NCBI GenBank assembly: GCA_052390115.1 | Contig: JBQTHE010000031.1 | Coordinates: forward strand, 1-64,000 | Length of the DNA stretch: 64,000 nt | Direction: 5' to 3' | DNA from: GCA-003244245 sp052390115 | GTDB taxonomy: Bacteria; Actinomycetota; Actinomycetes; Mycobacteriales; Pseudonocardiaceae | Part shown: positions 17,428 through 26,707 of the stretch, piece after piece | Position numbering within the stretch: position 1 is the stretch's first letter | Layout of the letters: every line of letters starts with the position of its first letter | Notes under the pieces: generated by a model | What the model was told of the DNA's origin: nothing | Database searches by the model: none | What the model saw: only the letters and a program-made list of their open reading frames with translations | Position numbers and translations under genes: made by a program

Positions 17428-18180
17428 ATGAGCGGCCATTCGAAATGGGCGACCACCAAGCACAAGAAGGCCGTGGTCGACGCCAAACGCGGTAAGCTCT
17501 TCGCGAAGTTGATCAAGAATATCGAGGTGGCCGCTCGAACCGGTGGTGGGGATCCGGATGGCAACCCGACGCTGTATGACGCGATCCAGAAGGCCCGCAA
17601 GAGCTCGGTGCCCATCGATAACATCGACCGCGCCGTCAAGCGTGGTTCTGGTGCCGATGCCGGCGGTGCCGAGTACCAGACGATCATGTACGAGGGTTAC
17701 GGGCCCGGTGGGGTGGCCTTGCTCGTCGAGTGCCTGACCGACAATCGCAACCGGGCGGCCTCCGAGGTTCGCACCGCGATGACCCGCAACGGTGGCACGA
17801 TGGCCGACCCCGGATCGGTATCGTTCCTGTTCAGCCGCAAGGGCGTGGTGATCGTGCCGCAGCAGGCCGGTGTCTCGGAGGACGACGTGTTGGCCGCGGT
17901 GCTGGACGCCGGCGCCGAGGAGGTCAACGACCTGGGCGAGTCATTCGAGGTGGTCTCCGAGGCGACTGACCTCGTCGCGGTGCGCACCGCGCTGCAGCAT
18001 ACCGGCATCGATTACGACTCCGCCGACGCGAGCTTCCTGCCTTCGGCGAGCACCCCGCTGGACGCTGACGACGCCCGCAAGGTGTTCAAGCTGATCGACG
18101 CCCTAGAGGATTGCGACGACGTCCAAAACGTCTACGCCAACTTCGACGTCCCCGACAACATCCTGGCTGCGCTGACCTGA
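17428..18180 (+). CDS. yebC: YebC/PmpR family translation/transcription factor
   Basis: This 250-aa protein begins MSGHSKWATTKHKKAVVDAK, diagnostic of YebC (TACO1/PmpR) proteins. Members bind DNA near the ruv genes or, in newer work, relieve ribosome stalling at proline-rich motifs. It has the full three-domain length. The ATG is preceded by GAGCGGGG. It sits directly before ruvCAB as in most actinobacteria; palindrome B1 separates it from ruvC. Confidence 0.95.
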   Translation: MSGHSKWATTKHKKAVVDAKRGKLFAKLIKNIEVAARTGGGDPDGNPTLYDAIQKARKSSVPIDNIDRAVKRGSGADAGGAEYQTIMYEGYGPGGVALLVECLTDNRNRAASEVRTAMTRNGGTMADPGSVSFLFSRKGVVIVPQQAGVSEDDVLAAVLDAGAEEVNDLGESFEVVSEATDLVAVRTALQHTGIDYDSADASFLPSASTPLDADDARKVFKLIDALEDCDDVQNVYANFDVPDNILAALT

Positions 18181-18194
18181 CCCAACCCACCCAC

Positions 18195-18258
18195 CGCATT
18201 CAGCGGGCTGAACGGGGTAATCGGCGCATCGATAGCCACGCTGAGCCCGCTGAATGCG
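18195..18258. repeat. Intergenic palindrome, family B copy 1
   Basis: Perfect 15-bp arms, CGCATTCAGCGGGCT at 18195-18209 and its complement at 18244-18258, lie in the gap between yebC and ruvC. A near-identical unit lies at 56245-56308, between alaS and ruvX. It begins 14 bp after the yebC stop, so it could act as a terminator, but it has no T-tract. Confidence 0.7.
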
Positions 18259-18346
18259 CCACGAGCTGGTGCGGTGTGTCGGTACCCGAGAGGTGACGAG
18301 AGGGGGCTAGGGTTCGAACGGGTGTTCGCTCGTGGTGGGAGGTGCT

Positions 18347-18922
18347 GTGCGGGTGTTGGGTGTGGACCCGGGGCTCACCCGCTGCGGGCTTGGGGTGGTC
18401 GACGGCTGCGGCGGGCGGGCGGTCAGCTGCGTGGCGGTCGACGTCGTGCGTACCCCGCCCGAGCTGGACCTCGGCGCGCGGCTGATCGCGGTGGCCGATG
18501 TCGTCGAGCGTTGGGTGGCCGAGCACCGTCCCGACGTCGTCGCGGTGGAACGGGTGTTCAGCCAGCACAACGTGCGTACCGCGATGGGTACCGCGCAGGT
18601 CAGCGGGGTGGTGGCGCTGGTCGCGGCCCGGCGGGGCCTGGTGGTGGCCTTCCACACCCCCAGCGAGGTCAAAGCGGCGGTCACCGGCTCTGGCCGGGCG
18701 GGCAAGGAGCAGGTAACCACTATGATCACCCGGTTGCTCGCGCTGCCGGCCAAGCCAAGACCGGCTGATGCCGCAGACGCGCTGGCGCTGGCGGTGTGCC
18801 ATCTGTGGCGGGCCCCGATGACGGAACGTCTGGCGCAGGCACGGGCCCACTCGGCGCAGCTGGCTCGAACCCACCGCGCACGGCTGGCCGCGGCGGTTCG
18901 CAAGTCGGGAGGGGTGCAGTGA
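18347..18922 (+). CDS. ruvC: Holliday junction resolvase RuvC
   Basis: This 191-aa endonuclease cuts Holliday junctions held by RuvAB. The acidic active-site residues are visible in LGVDPGLTRCG (D7 region), VAVERVFSQHN and DAADALALAVCH. The GTG at 18347 has GGGAGG five bases upstream and is preferred to the upstream frame opening at 18332. The stop overlaps the ruvA start (GTGA), so ruvCAB are coupled. Confidence 0.95.
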   Translation: MRVLGVDPGLTRCGLGVVDGCGGRAVSCVAVDVVRTPPELDLGARLIAVADVVERWVAEHRPDVVAVERVFSQHNVRTAMGTAQVSGVVALVAARRGLVVAFHTPSEVKAAVTGSGRAGKEQVTTMITRLLALPAKPRPADAADALALAVCHLWRAPMTERLAQARAHSAQLARTHRARLAAAVRKSGGVQ

Positions 18923-19518
18923 TCTCTTCAGTGCGCGGCCAGGTGCTGTCCGTGGAGCTGGACCATGTCGTGGTCGAGGTCGGGGGGGTCGGGCTGGCGG
19001 TGCGAGCCGTTCCCGCGACCCTGGCCACCTTGCGGTGCGGCGAACAAGCCCGGCTCGCCACGTCGCTGGTGGTCCGTGAGGACTCGCTGACGCTGTACGG
19101 CTTCGCCGACGGCGCGGCTCGGGAGTTGTTCGTGCTCCTGCAGACCGTCTCCGGGGTGGGACCGCGGCTCGCGCTGGCGATGCTCGCCGTTCTCGAGCCG
19201 GACTGCCTGCGCACGGCGCTCGCCGAGGGTGACCTCACCATGCTCACCAGGGTTCCCGGGATCGGGCGCAAGGGCGCGGAGCGGCTCGTCGTGGAGCTCC
19301 GGGACAGGGTCGGGTGCGCACCGGCCGCAACGGGGCCGGTTGCCGGCGGCGCTGCGGGGACCCGGGCCCAGGTGGCCGAGGCGCTGGTCGGGCTCGGGTT
19401 TGCGGCCCGGCAGGCCGAGCTGGCTGTGGACGCCGTGCTCGCCGACTCCAACGGGGAGGCCCGTGACACGTCGGAGGTGTTGCGTCATGCGCTGACCCGG
19501 CTGGGGCGCAACCGGTGA
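18919..19518 (+). CDS. ruvA: Holliday junction DNA helicase subunit RuvA
   Basis: This 199-aa four-way-junction binding protein targets the RuvB motor. It has the N-terminal OB fold (VISSVRGQVLSVELDHVVVEV), helix-hairpin-helix motifs (TVSGVGPRLALAML and RVPGIGRKGAERLVVEL) and the C-terminal RuvB-contacting helices. It starts at GTG 18919 within the ruvC stop and overlaps ruvB by four bases. Confidence 0.95.
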   Translation: MISSVRGQVLSVELDHVVVEVGGVGLAVRAVPATLATLRCGEQARLATSLVVREDSLTLYGFADGAARELFVLLQTVSGVGPRLALAMLAVLEPDCLRTALAEGDLTMLTRVPGIGRKGAERLVVELRDRVGCAPAATGPVAGGAAGTRAQVAEALVGLGFAARQAELAVDAVLADSNGEARDTSEVLRHALTRLGRNR

Positions 19519-20555
19519 CCACGCCGGGACCGCTCGCGGCCGACGTGGACCCGGCCGACGTTGAGCTCGAGACCACCCTGCGGCCACGCCGGCTACCCGA
19601 GTTCATCGGCCAAGCCCGGGTCCGCGAGCAGCTCGAACTGGTGCTGGAGGGTGCCCGCCGGCGCGGCGCCGCACCGGATCACGTGCTGCTGTCCGGCCCG
19701 CCGGGGCTGGGTAAGACCAGTCTCGCGATGATCATCGCTGCGGAGCTGGGCAGCGCGATCCGGGTCACTTCGGGTCCTGCATTGGAGCGCGCCGGAGATC
19801 TCGCCGCGATGCTGTCCAACCTCGTCGCGGGTGACGTGCTGTTCATCGACGAGATCCACCGGGTCGCCCGGCCCGCCGAGGAGATGCTCTACCTCGCGAT
19901 GGAGGACTTCCGGGTCGATGTGGTGGTCGGCAAGGGCCCCGGGGCCACCTCGATCCCGCTGGAGATCGCCCCTTTCACCCTGGTCGGGGCCACCACCCGG
20001 TCTGGTGCGCTGACCAGCCCGTTGCGCGATCGGTTCGGGTTCACCGCGCATATGGAGTTCTACGAGCCCGACGAGCTGGAGCTGGTGCTGCGCCGCTCGG
20101 CCGGCATCCTCGGCGTGGACCTGCATCCCGACGGCGCCACCGAGATCGCCGGCCGCTCCCGGGGCACGCCCCGGATCGCCAACCGGCTACTGCGCCGGGT
20201 ACGTGACTACGCCGAGGTCCGCGCCGACGGCGCGATCACCCTCGAGGTGGCCCGGGCCGGCTTGGCCGTCTATGACGTCGACCAGCTCGGGCTGGATCGG
20301 CTGGACCGCGCCGTACTCACCGCGCTGGTGCGCACCTTCGGCGGTGGACCAGTGGGGGTGTCCACCCTCGCCGTTGCGGTCGGGGAGGAGCCGGCCACCG
20401 TGGAGGAGGTATGCGAGCCCTTCCTGGTCCGCGCCGGCATGCTCGCCCGCACCCCACGCGGACGGGTAGCGACCGCAGCCGCGTGGCGGCACCTGCAGCT
20501 GGAGCCGCCCGCCGACGTGCCCGGAGACCGCACACCGACGCTGTTCGACGGGTGA
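19515..20555 (+). CDS. ruvB: Holliday junction branch-migration ATPase RuvB
   Basis: This 346-aa AAA+ motor drives branch migration with RuvA. Walker A GPPGLGKTS, Walker B LFIDEIHR, sensor region TLVGATTRSGALTSPLRDRFG and the C-terminal winged helix are all present. GTG 19515 overlaps the ruvA stop. Length is normal for the family. Confidence 0.96.
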   Translation: MTTPGPLAADVDPADVELETTLRPRRLPEFIGQARVREQLELVLEGARRRGAAPDHVLLSGPPGLGKTSLAMIIAAELGSAIRVTSGPALERAGDLAAMLSNLVAGDVLFIDEIHRVARPAEEMLYLAMEDFRVDVVVGKGPGATSIPLEIAPFTLVGATTRSGALTSPLRDRFGFTAHMEFYEPDELELVLRRSAGILGVDLHPDGATEIAGRSRGTPRIANRLLRRVRDYAEVRADGAITLEVARAGLAVYDVDQLGLDRLDRAVLTALVRTFGGGPVGVSTLAVAVGEEPATVEEVCEPFLVRAGMLARTPRGRVATAAAWRHLQLEPPADVPGDRTPTLFDG

Positions 20556-20603
20556 ATGCTGGCACACTCAATACTGAGACACGCTGACGGTGATCGGAGA
20601 ACC

Positions 20604-20939
20604 ATGGACCCCTTCCTCCTGCCCCTGCTGTTCATCGCCGTGCTCGCGCTGCCCCTGATCCTCGGGTCCCGCCGGCAGAAGCGGGCGATGGCCGAGGCGC
20701 AGCGGCTGCAGAACTCGCTGACCGACGGTGACCGGGTGATGACCACCTCCGGTCTGCAGGGCACCGTGGTGGGAAGCGCCGACGAGACCACGATCGACCT
20801 GGAGATCGCCCCGGGAGTGCGCACCACCTGGCTGCGCGCCGCGATCCGGGAAAAGATCACCGAGCAGGACGAGCCCGCAGCCGCCAGCGCACCGCTGGCA
20901 GCCCCTGCCGACGAGAGCGCTCGGACCGACAAGCCCTGA
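20604..20939 (+). CDS. yajC: Sec translocon auxiliary subunit YajC
   Basis: This 111-aa single-pass membrane protein has an N-terminal TM segment (DPFLLPLLFIAVLALPLIL), then RRQKRAMAEAQRLQNSL and the conserved GDRVMTTSGLQGTVV fold. YajC associates with SecDF. ATG 20604 follows CGGAGA. It precedes secD by 187 bp, the standard order. Confidence 0.92.
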   Translation: MDPFLLPLLFIAVLALPLILGSRRQKRAMAEAQRLQNSLTDGDRVMTTSGLQGTVVGSADETTIDLEIAPGVRTTWLRAAIREKITEQDEPAAASAPLAAPADESARTDKP

Positions 20940-21019
20940 CCGGGTCTGGTGCGGGAGGTACGCTCCGCATCCGGCCCCCCACCGCAGGCGCCGATGAGGG
21001 CGCTGGCACAGTGACACTA

Positions 21020-21059
21020 GCGGCAGGGACACCAGCGGCAGGGACACCAGCGGCAGGGG
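21020..21059. repeat. 15-nt tandem repeat, about 2.7 copies
   Basis: The unit GCGGCAGGGACACCA is repeated twice exactly and a third time in part (GCGGCAGGGG) in the yajC-secD gap. It produces no open frame of its own and could be a slippage product in a leader region. Confidence 0.7.
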
Positions 21060-21126
21060 AGACTGCGGCAGGTCGCCGGTGATGGCGCCCGGCGCAGTCG
21101 GCTGTGAACGAGGAGAACCACCCACT

Positions 21127-22863
21127 GTGGCACCACCGGCCGGGCACGTCCGTCCTTGGCGAAACTTGGCGATTTTCGCTGGGATCGTCGCTGTCCTCTA
21201 TTCGCTGGTCTTCTTCACCGGCGGCGGGGATCCGACCCCCAAACTGGGCATCGACCTGCAAGGCGGCACCAGGGTGACCCTCACCGCCCGCACCGTCGAC
21301 GGCGGGCCGCCGTCGCCGGAGTCCCTGAGTCAAGCTCGACAGATCATCGAGCAACGGGTCAACGGCATCGGGGTAAGTGGGGCAGAGGTCCTCCTCGACG
21401 GGAACAACCTGATCATCACGGTGCCGGGTGAGAACGGCGACCAGGCCCGCACCCTCGGGCAGACCGCCAAGCTGTATTTCCGGCCGGTGATCGCCGAGGT
21501 GCCGGCCGGGCTAGCCACGCCGGCTCCTGCAGGCCAGGCTCCTGGGGGTAGCGGGCCGGCCCCACCCGGAGACGCCAACCAACCACCGGCCACTGATGGC
21601 GCACCGGCGCCGGTCCAACCGCAGCAGCTACAGCCGCCGCCGGACGATCCGACTGCCGAGCCGACTGCACCTCCGGTAACTCCGGCGCCCGCCGTACCAC
21701 CGACCAGCCCGCCGCCCCCGGTCGGCCAAGCCCCCGCGGATTCGGCCGACCCTCAGATCGCCGAGCAGATCCGGCAGGCCCGAGCGCGGCTGCAGAGCCA
21801 GGACCCGGCGGTGCAGCAGCAAGCGCTGGCCGCGCTGAACTGCGCCGCTGCCAACCCCTTGCGCGGCAATGACGACCCGAACCTGCCACTGGTCACCTGT
21901 GACCAGGACCGCACCGCCAAGTACCTGCTAGGGCCTGCGTTCATGTCCGGCGAGCAGATTTCCAACGCGTCGTCGGGCGTGAACTCCGGCGGCACGGGAT
22001 ACGAAGTACGGCTGAACTTCACCCGCCAGGGCGAGGACATCTGGGCGCAGCACACGGCGAACAACGTTGGCAAGCAAGCCGCGTTCGTCCTGGACGGTGA
22101 GGTGGTCTCGGCTCCGGTGATCGAGGGAGCGATCCCACCCGGCAGCCAGACCAGTATCACTGGCAGGTTCGCCCAGGCCGAAGCCCAGAACCTAGCCAAT
22201 GTGCTCAAGTACGGTTCGCTGCCGCTGTCCTTCCAGTCCTCGGAGTCCGAGACCGTTTCGGCAACCCTGGGCCTGGCCTCACTGCGCGCGGGACTGCTCG
22301 CCGGGGCGATCGGGCTGGCCGTGGTGTTCGTCTACTGCCTGTTCTACTACCGGGCGCTCGGGGTGCTGACGATCTTGTCCCTGGTGCTGTCCGGGCTGAT
22401 CGTCTACGCCGTGCTGGTGCTGCTCGGGCGATGGATCGGATTCACCCTGGACCTAGCCGGGGTCGCGGGCCTCATTGTCGCCATCGGTATCACCGCGGAC
22501 TCCTTCGTGATCTTCTTCGAGCGTCTCAAGGACGAGGTCCGGGACGGCCGAACCTTCCGGTCCGCGGTACCCCGGGCGTGGGTCCGGGCCCGCCGAACCA
22601 TCCTGTCGGCTGATGCGGTGAGCTTCCTGGCCGCCGCGGTGCTCTACGTTCTCGCGGTAGGGCAGGTGAAGGGCTTCGCCTTCACCCTCGGCATGTCGAC
22701 CGTGCTGGACCTCGCGGTGGTCTTCCTGGTGACGCACCCGTTGGTGGCGATGGCGGCGAAATCCCGGCTGCTGTCGCAACCGGGACTGTCCGGGCTCGGG
22801 GCGGCGCAGCGGGCCGGCGCCGAAAGCCGATCGGAGCTGGCGACCGCGGGGAAGGGGTCCTGA
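21127..22863 (+). CDS. secD: Protein translocase subunit SecD
   Basis: This 578-aa RND-family membrane subunit uses the proton gradient to help pull exported proteins out of SecYEG. It has a first TM segment (NLAIFAGIVAVLYSLVFFT), the periplasmic domain beginning GIDLQGGTRVTLTA, and five further TM segments with ADSFVIFFERLKDE. A Pro/Ala-rich insertion of about 80 residues interrupts the first periplasmic domain, as in other actinobacterial SecD proteins. GTG 21127 is chosen because of AGGAGAA upstream; the open frame begins 48 bp earlier. secF follows with a 1-bp gap. Confidence 0.94.
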   Translation: MAPPAGHVRPWRNLAIFAGIVAVLYSLVFFTGGGDPTPKLGIDLQGGTRVTLTARTVDGGPPSPESLSQARQIIEQRVNGIGVSGAEVLLDGNNLIITVPGENGDQARTLGQTAKLYFRPVIAEVPAGLATPAPAGQAPGGSGPAPPGDANQPPATDGAPAPVQPQQLQPPPDDPTAEPTAPPVTPAPAVPPTSPPPPVGQAPADSADPQIAEQIRQARARLQSQDPAVQQQALAALNCAAANPLRGNDDPNLPLVTCDQDRTAKYLLGPAFMSGEQISNASSGVNSGGTGYEVRLNFTRQGEDIWAQHTANNVGKQAAFVLDGEVVSAPVIEGAIPPGSQTSITGRFAQAEAQNLANVLKYGSLPLSFQSSESETVSATLGLASLRAGLLAGAIGLAVVFVYCLFYYRALGVLTILSLVLSGLIVYAVLVLLGRWIGFTLDLAGVAGLIVAIGITADSFVIFFERLKDEVRDGRTFRSAVPRAWVRARRTILSADAVSFLAAAVLYVLAVGQVKGFAFTLGMSTVLDLAVVFLVTHPLVAMAAKSRLLSQPGLSGLGAAQRAGAESRSELATAGKGS

Positions 22864-22864
22864 G

Positions 22865-24064
22865 GTGGCAAGCAGGCTGCATGGCCTCTACAGCGGGACC
22901 GGTGCGTTCGACATCGTCGGGCGCCGCCGGATCTGGTACGCGATGTCAGGCCTTCTCGTCGCCGTCTGCCTCGCCTCCATACTGCTGCGTGGGTTCAACC
23001 TCGGCATCGACTTCGAGGGCGGCACCCGGGTCCAGCTCCCGGCGCAGGGGGCCCGAGGCCCGATCACCACCCAGCAGGTCGAGCAGGTCTTCGCCGACAC
23101 GGTGGGCCAGCCGCCGCAATCGGTGCAGATCGTCGGAACCGGTGCCACAGCGAGCATCCTGATCCGCACTGAGACGCTGGACACCCGGCAATCGTTGATC
23201 CTGAAGAACGCGCTGTTCGAGCAGCTGCGGCCGCTGGGGAGCGACGGGCGGCCCAACGAACAGTCGATCAGTGACAGCGCGGTGAGCGCGACCTGGGGCG
23301 GTGAGATCAGCCAGCAGGCGCTGATCGCGTTGCTGGTGTTCCTGGTCCTGGTGACCGTGTTCCTCGCGATGTACTTCGAGCCCCGGATGGCGCTGGCTGC
23401 GCTGGTGGCCCTGGTGCACGACGTGGTGGTGACCGCGGGCATCTACTCGGTGGTCGGTTTCGAGGTGTCACCGGCGTCGGTCATCGGCCTGCTCACCATC
23501 CTCGGGTTCTCGCTGTACGACACCGTCGTGGTGTTCGACAAGGTCCAGGAGAACACCCGTGGGTTGCTCGGACTGACTCGACGAACCTATGCCGAGGCCG
23601 CCAACCTCGCGATCAACCAGACGCTGATGCGTTCGATCAACACCTCCTTGATCGCGGTGCTCCCCGTGCTCGGTCTGCTGGTGATCGGCGTCGGTCTGCT
23701 GGGTGTCGGGACGCTCAAGGACCTCGCTCTGGTGCTGATGGTCGGCATCGTGGCCGGGGTGGTGTCCTCGATCTTCCTGGCGACACCGTTGATGGTCGAC
23801 CTCACCATGCGCAGGCCGGCTTACCGGCAGCAAGCCGAGCGAGTCGCCCAGCGCCGGGAGAAGCTGGCCCGCAAAACCTCGGGCTCCGAGCTCGAGGACG
23901 ACGCCTCTTCGACGACCGGCCCACAAACCAGTACCGCGGACGGGATGGCCGCCGGCGTGCCTGCCCGGGTCGGCAAGACCGCACCGGCCGGACGACGGCG
24001 CGGAAAACCTACCGGCAAGAGCGGCAGACCGTCCGGCAAAGCCGGCAGGTCCGCACGTCCCTGA
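22865..24064 (+). CDS. secF: Protein translocase subunit SecF
   Basis: This 399-aa partner of SecD has TM1 near residues 25-45, FNLGIDFEGGTRVQL, and the C-terminal five-TM bundle with GFSLYDTVVVFDKVQEN. The tail of about 90 residues is basic and Gly/Lys/Arg-rich, longer than in E. coli but common in actinobacteria. It starts at GTG 22865 one base after the secD stop. Confidence 0.94.
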   Translation: MASRLHGLYSGTGAFDIVGRRRIWYAMSGLLVAVCLASILLRGFNLGIDFEGGTRVQLPAQGARGPITTQQVEQVFADTVGQPPQSVQIVGTGATASILIRTETLDTRQSLILKNALFEQLRPLGSDGRPNEQSISDSAVSATWGGEISQQALIALLVFLVLVTVFLAMYFEPRMALAALVALVHDVVVTAGIYSVVGFEVSPASVIGLLTILGFSLYDTVVVFDKVQENTRGLLGLTRRTYAEAANLAINQTLMRSINTSLIAVLPVLGLLVIGVGLLGVGTLKDLALVLMVGIVAGVVSSIFLATPLMVDLTMRRPAYRQQAERVAQRREKLARKTSGSELEDDASSTTGPQTSTADGMAAGVPARVGKTAPAGRRRGKPTGKSGRPSGKAGRSARP

Positions 24065-24330
24065 CTGACTCTGCTCGTTCGTCGGTTCTGGTCGTTCACG
24101 AACCTGGGTCGACCGGTTACCCCGAGCTCAGCTGATTGCGCAGTGTAGCGATCCTGTGACGGGGAGTCATATTTCCGTAAACTCTTAACCGCCCATTCGG
24201 TGAGGTATCGCTCTGGGTACTTGCCGATGGATCGATTTAGGAGAACGCTCTGTAGTCAGGCACCGAATGACGCTCCGGGGAGTGAGGGGCGCGGGGGGGA
24301 ATTGTGAGGGCCGACCAGGGAGGATCGGGG

Positions 24331-26061
24331 ATGGCGGGGTGGTCCGTTCCGGGTGTGGTGCATGTCCGCGAGGTGCGCCAGGACCCGGTGGGCCGGCGGG
24401 TCGTGGCCCGTCACCGCGTCACCCGCAGGTCGCTATCAGTGACCTACCTGTCCGATGAACTACTCACCGACACCGAGTTCCGCGCCCGATTCGCACGTGA
24501 GTTCGGGCGGCTGACGCGAGTCCGGGATGCCCGAGTGTCCCGCGTCCACCGCTACGTTGAGGGTCCCCATGGTGCTGCCGTCGTTGGCGATCATGTCAAT
24601 GGGACTTCGCTGCGTGCCCTGCTCATTGTGCATGGTGCTGTCGGTATCGAGGCCGCGCTGGTCGTGCTCAAGGACTCACTACGTGGTCTAGCCGCTTGTC
24701 ACGCCGCAGGCTTGGCGCACGGCGACATCAAGCCGGAGAGCGTGATCCTGACGCCTGCTGGTGATGTCCGGCTCGCCGACGTCGGCCTGTCCACTGCCCA
24801 CGGCCGGCAGCTGCTGGCCCGGTCGACACCTTTCTACCTGGCTCCCGAACAGTGGAGCGGTCGTCAGGCGACCCCCGCAGCGGACGTGTACGCCGCCACG
24901 GTCACGTTCTTCGAGTGCCTGGTCGGCGCTGCTCCGTTCTACGCAGACGACGTGGCCGCACTCTCGGCCAAACACGAACAGAGCATCCCCCCGATTGACG
25001 TGCTTCCCCCACCGGCTCGCGAGCTTGCGCTGCGCGGGCTTGCCAAGGACCCGCACCACCGACCCGAAGCGCGGAGCCACCTCGCTCATGTCGATGACGT
25101 GGCCTCCCACGTTGTGGGCACCGGCTGGGAACGGCGCGGGCGGCGCGAGCTGGCCAGCCTGCTGGACAGCCGCTCGGCTCTGCCTGACGTGGCCACGCTG
25201 GCCTGCCGGCGAGGCGGCGTTGGCTGGGAGCACCGCAAGCCGGTCCGGCTGGCTGGCGTCGTGGGCGGCGCGCTGGTATTGGCCGCGGGCTTGGCCAGCC
25301 CGCCGTTGGCGGTCATCCTGCCGGGGGGCAGCCTCTTCGGTTCGTCGGACGCGAGGTCCCCGGTGCTGGCATTCCCCGAGCCCGCTCATGGTGCTGCCCC
25401 GGTGCGTGCTGCGACCAACGGTCAACTGGCGGATCGCGCCCCGCATGCCACACCCGCGGCGAAGGCCAATCCGACCGTGCGCCCTCTCGTGGCCGGGGAA
25501 CAGCCGAACAACGAGCTCCCGCCCTCGATGGCGAACCCTCGGAGTGCGCTGGATGAGCACCCCACTCGCGACGGACGCTCGGCGGGCTCCGTCCACCGGA
25601 CTGGGGGGGTAAAGCCCCAGTCCGCACCAGGATCGGCCGGGACGGCAGCGGGAACGACGCCGGCCGAGGTGCCCATGTCGGTCGAGCTGCCTGCATCGGT
25701 CGAGTTGCCGGTGCCGGTTGAGCTGCCGGTGCCGGTCGAGCTGCTGGCGCCCATTGAACTGCCGGTGCCGGTTGAGCTGCCGGTGCCGATCCAGCTGCCG
25801 GCGCCGATCCAAGTACCGCCACCGGTCCACGAGCGGGCTCAGCCCCAGAAGGACATCCGTACCTTGAACAACGCCCGCCACCGGGAGGGCACCGACACCA
25901 AGAGGGACATCTATACCAAGAGGGACAGCTACCCCAAGAGCGACACCTACGCCAAGGAGGACATCAACCGTCGAACTCAGGCATACCCGCAGGGGCGCCA
26001 GCAGACGGAGCGGGCGGCTGACTCTCATGGGGAGCAGCGGACGAGGGGCGAGCACAACTAG
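24331..26061 (+). CDS. Degenerate Ser/Thr-kinase-like membrane protein with repeat region
   Basis: This 576-aa protein has an N-terminal kinase-like fold. It has a catalytic-loop HGDIKPESV at 130-138, a DVG in place of DFG at 150-152 and APEQW at 171-175. There is no glycine-rich loop, and the usual ATP-anchoring Lys region reads SVTYLSDEL, so phosphotransfer is doubtful. A TM segment follows (LAGVVGGALVLAAGLAS). The rest has about ten copies of a VELPVP-like hexapeptide and a charged K-R/K-D-I/S/T-Y repeat (TKRDIYTKRDSYPKSDTYAK). The ATG at 24331 has GGAGG seven bases upstream. It lies between secF and apt and may act in signalling or as a wall-spanning protein; this is inference. Confidence 0.65.
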   Translation: MAGWSVPGVVHVREVRQDPVGRRVVARHRVTRRSLSVTYLSDELLTDTEFRARFAREFGRLTRVRDARVSRVHRYVEGPHGAAVVGDHVNGTSLRALLIVHGAVGIEAALVVLKDSLRGLAACHAAGLAHGDIKPESVILTPAGDVRLADVGLSTAHGRQLLARSTPFYLAPEQWSGRQATPAADVYAATVTFFECLVGAAPFYADDVAALSAKHEQSIPPIDVLPPPARELALRGLAKDPHHRPEARSHLAHVDDVASHVVGTGWERRGRRELASLLDSRSALPDVATLACRRGGVGWEHRKPVRLAGVVGGALVLAAGLASPPLAVILPGGSLFGSSDARSPVLAFPEPAHGAAPVRAATNGQLADRAPHATPAAKANPTVRPLVAGEQPNNELPPSMANPRSALDEHPTRDGRSAGSVHRTGGVKPQSAPGSAGTAAGTTPAEVPMSVELPASVELPVPVELPVPVELLAPIELPVPVELPVPIQLPAPIQVPPPVHERAQPQKDIRTLNNARHREGTDTKRDIYTKRDSYPKSDTYAKEDINRRTQAYPQGRQQTERAADSHGEQRTRGEHN

Positions 26062-26074
26062 TAAGGTCCGCGGT

Positions 26075-26614
26075 GTGCGCCCTGGGGCGAACGTGCACGA
26101 TCTGGCGGCTCTGCTCGTACCGCTGATCCGGGAAGTCCCTGACTTCCCGGAGCCCGGTGTGCTCTTTCGAGATCTCGCGCCGCTTCTGGCCGACGCCACT
26201 GTGTTCCGGGCGGTAGTGGACGCGCTGGTCGCCCCGACGCCGCAGGTCGACGTTGTGGTCGGGGTCGAGGCCCGCGGATTTCTGCTGGGTGCCTCCGCGG
26301 CCTACGCCCTGGGAGCCGGCGTGGTGGGGGTTCGTAAACCCGGCAAACTACCCGTGGTATCCGACCGCGAGGCCTATGCCCTGGAGTACGGCGTCGCCGC
26401 ACTGGAACTGGCTGAGGGCGCTCTGCGACCGGGGCAGCGGGCCCTGGTGATCGATGACGTGCTGGCCACCGGGGGCACGGTGGCCGCGACCTGTGCGCTG
26501 GTCGAGCGGTCCGGAGCCGCGGTGAGCGGCATTGCGGTGCTGCTGGAGATCGGCTCGCTTCGGGGCCGGGATCGGCTCGGCGACCGCCCGCTGCACGCCC
26601 TGTTGACGATCTGA
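26075..26614 (+). CDS. apt: Adenine phosphoribosyltransferase
   Basis: This 179-aa type I phosphoribosyltransferase salvages adenine to AMP with PRPP. The PRPP loop ALVIDDVLATGGT, the VVVGVEARGFLLG segment and the opening IREVPDFPEPGVLFRDL are all typical of Apt. GTG 26075 gives the usual length; the open frame extends into the preceding gene. Located between secDF and rel, as in mycobacteria and streptomycetes. Confidence 0.94.
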   Translation: MRPGANVHDLAALLVPLIREVPDFPEPGVLFRDLAPLLADATVFRAVVDALVAPTPQVDVVVGVEARGFLLGASAAYALGAGVVGVRKPGKLPVVSDREAYALEYGVAALELAEGALRPGQRALVIDDVLATGGTVAATCALVERSGAAVSGIAVLLEIGSLRGRDRLGDRPLHALLTI

Positions 26615-26707
26615 CCAGTCACCAGATTCTCCTGTCCTGCAGATCCCGCCCGGAACACGGCGGTACGCTGTACACCTGATCGGTTACCACGTGGCGGGAG
26701 AGCGCGC

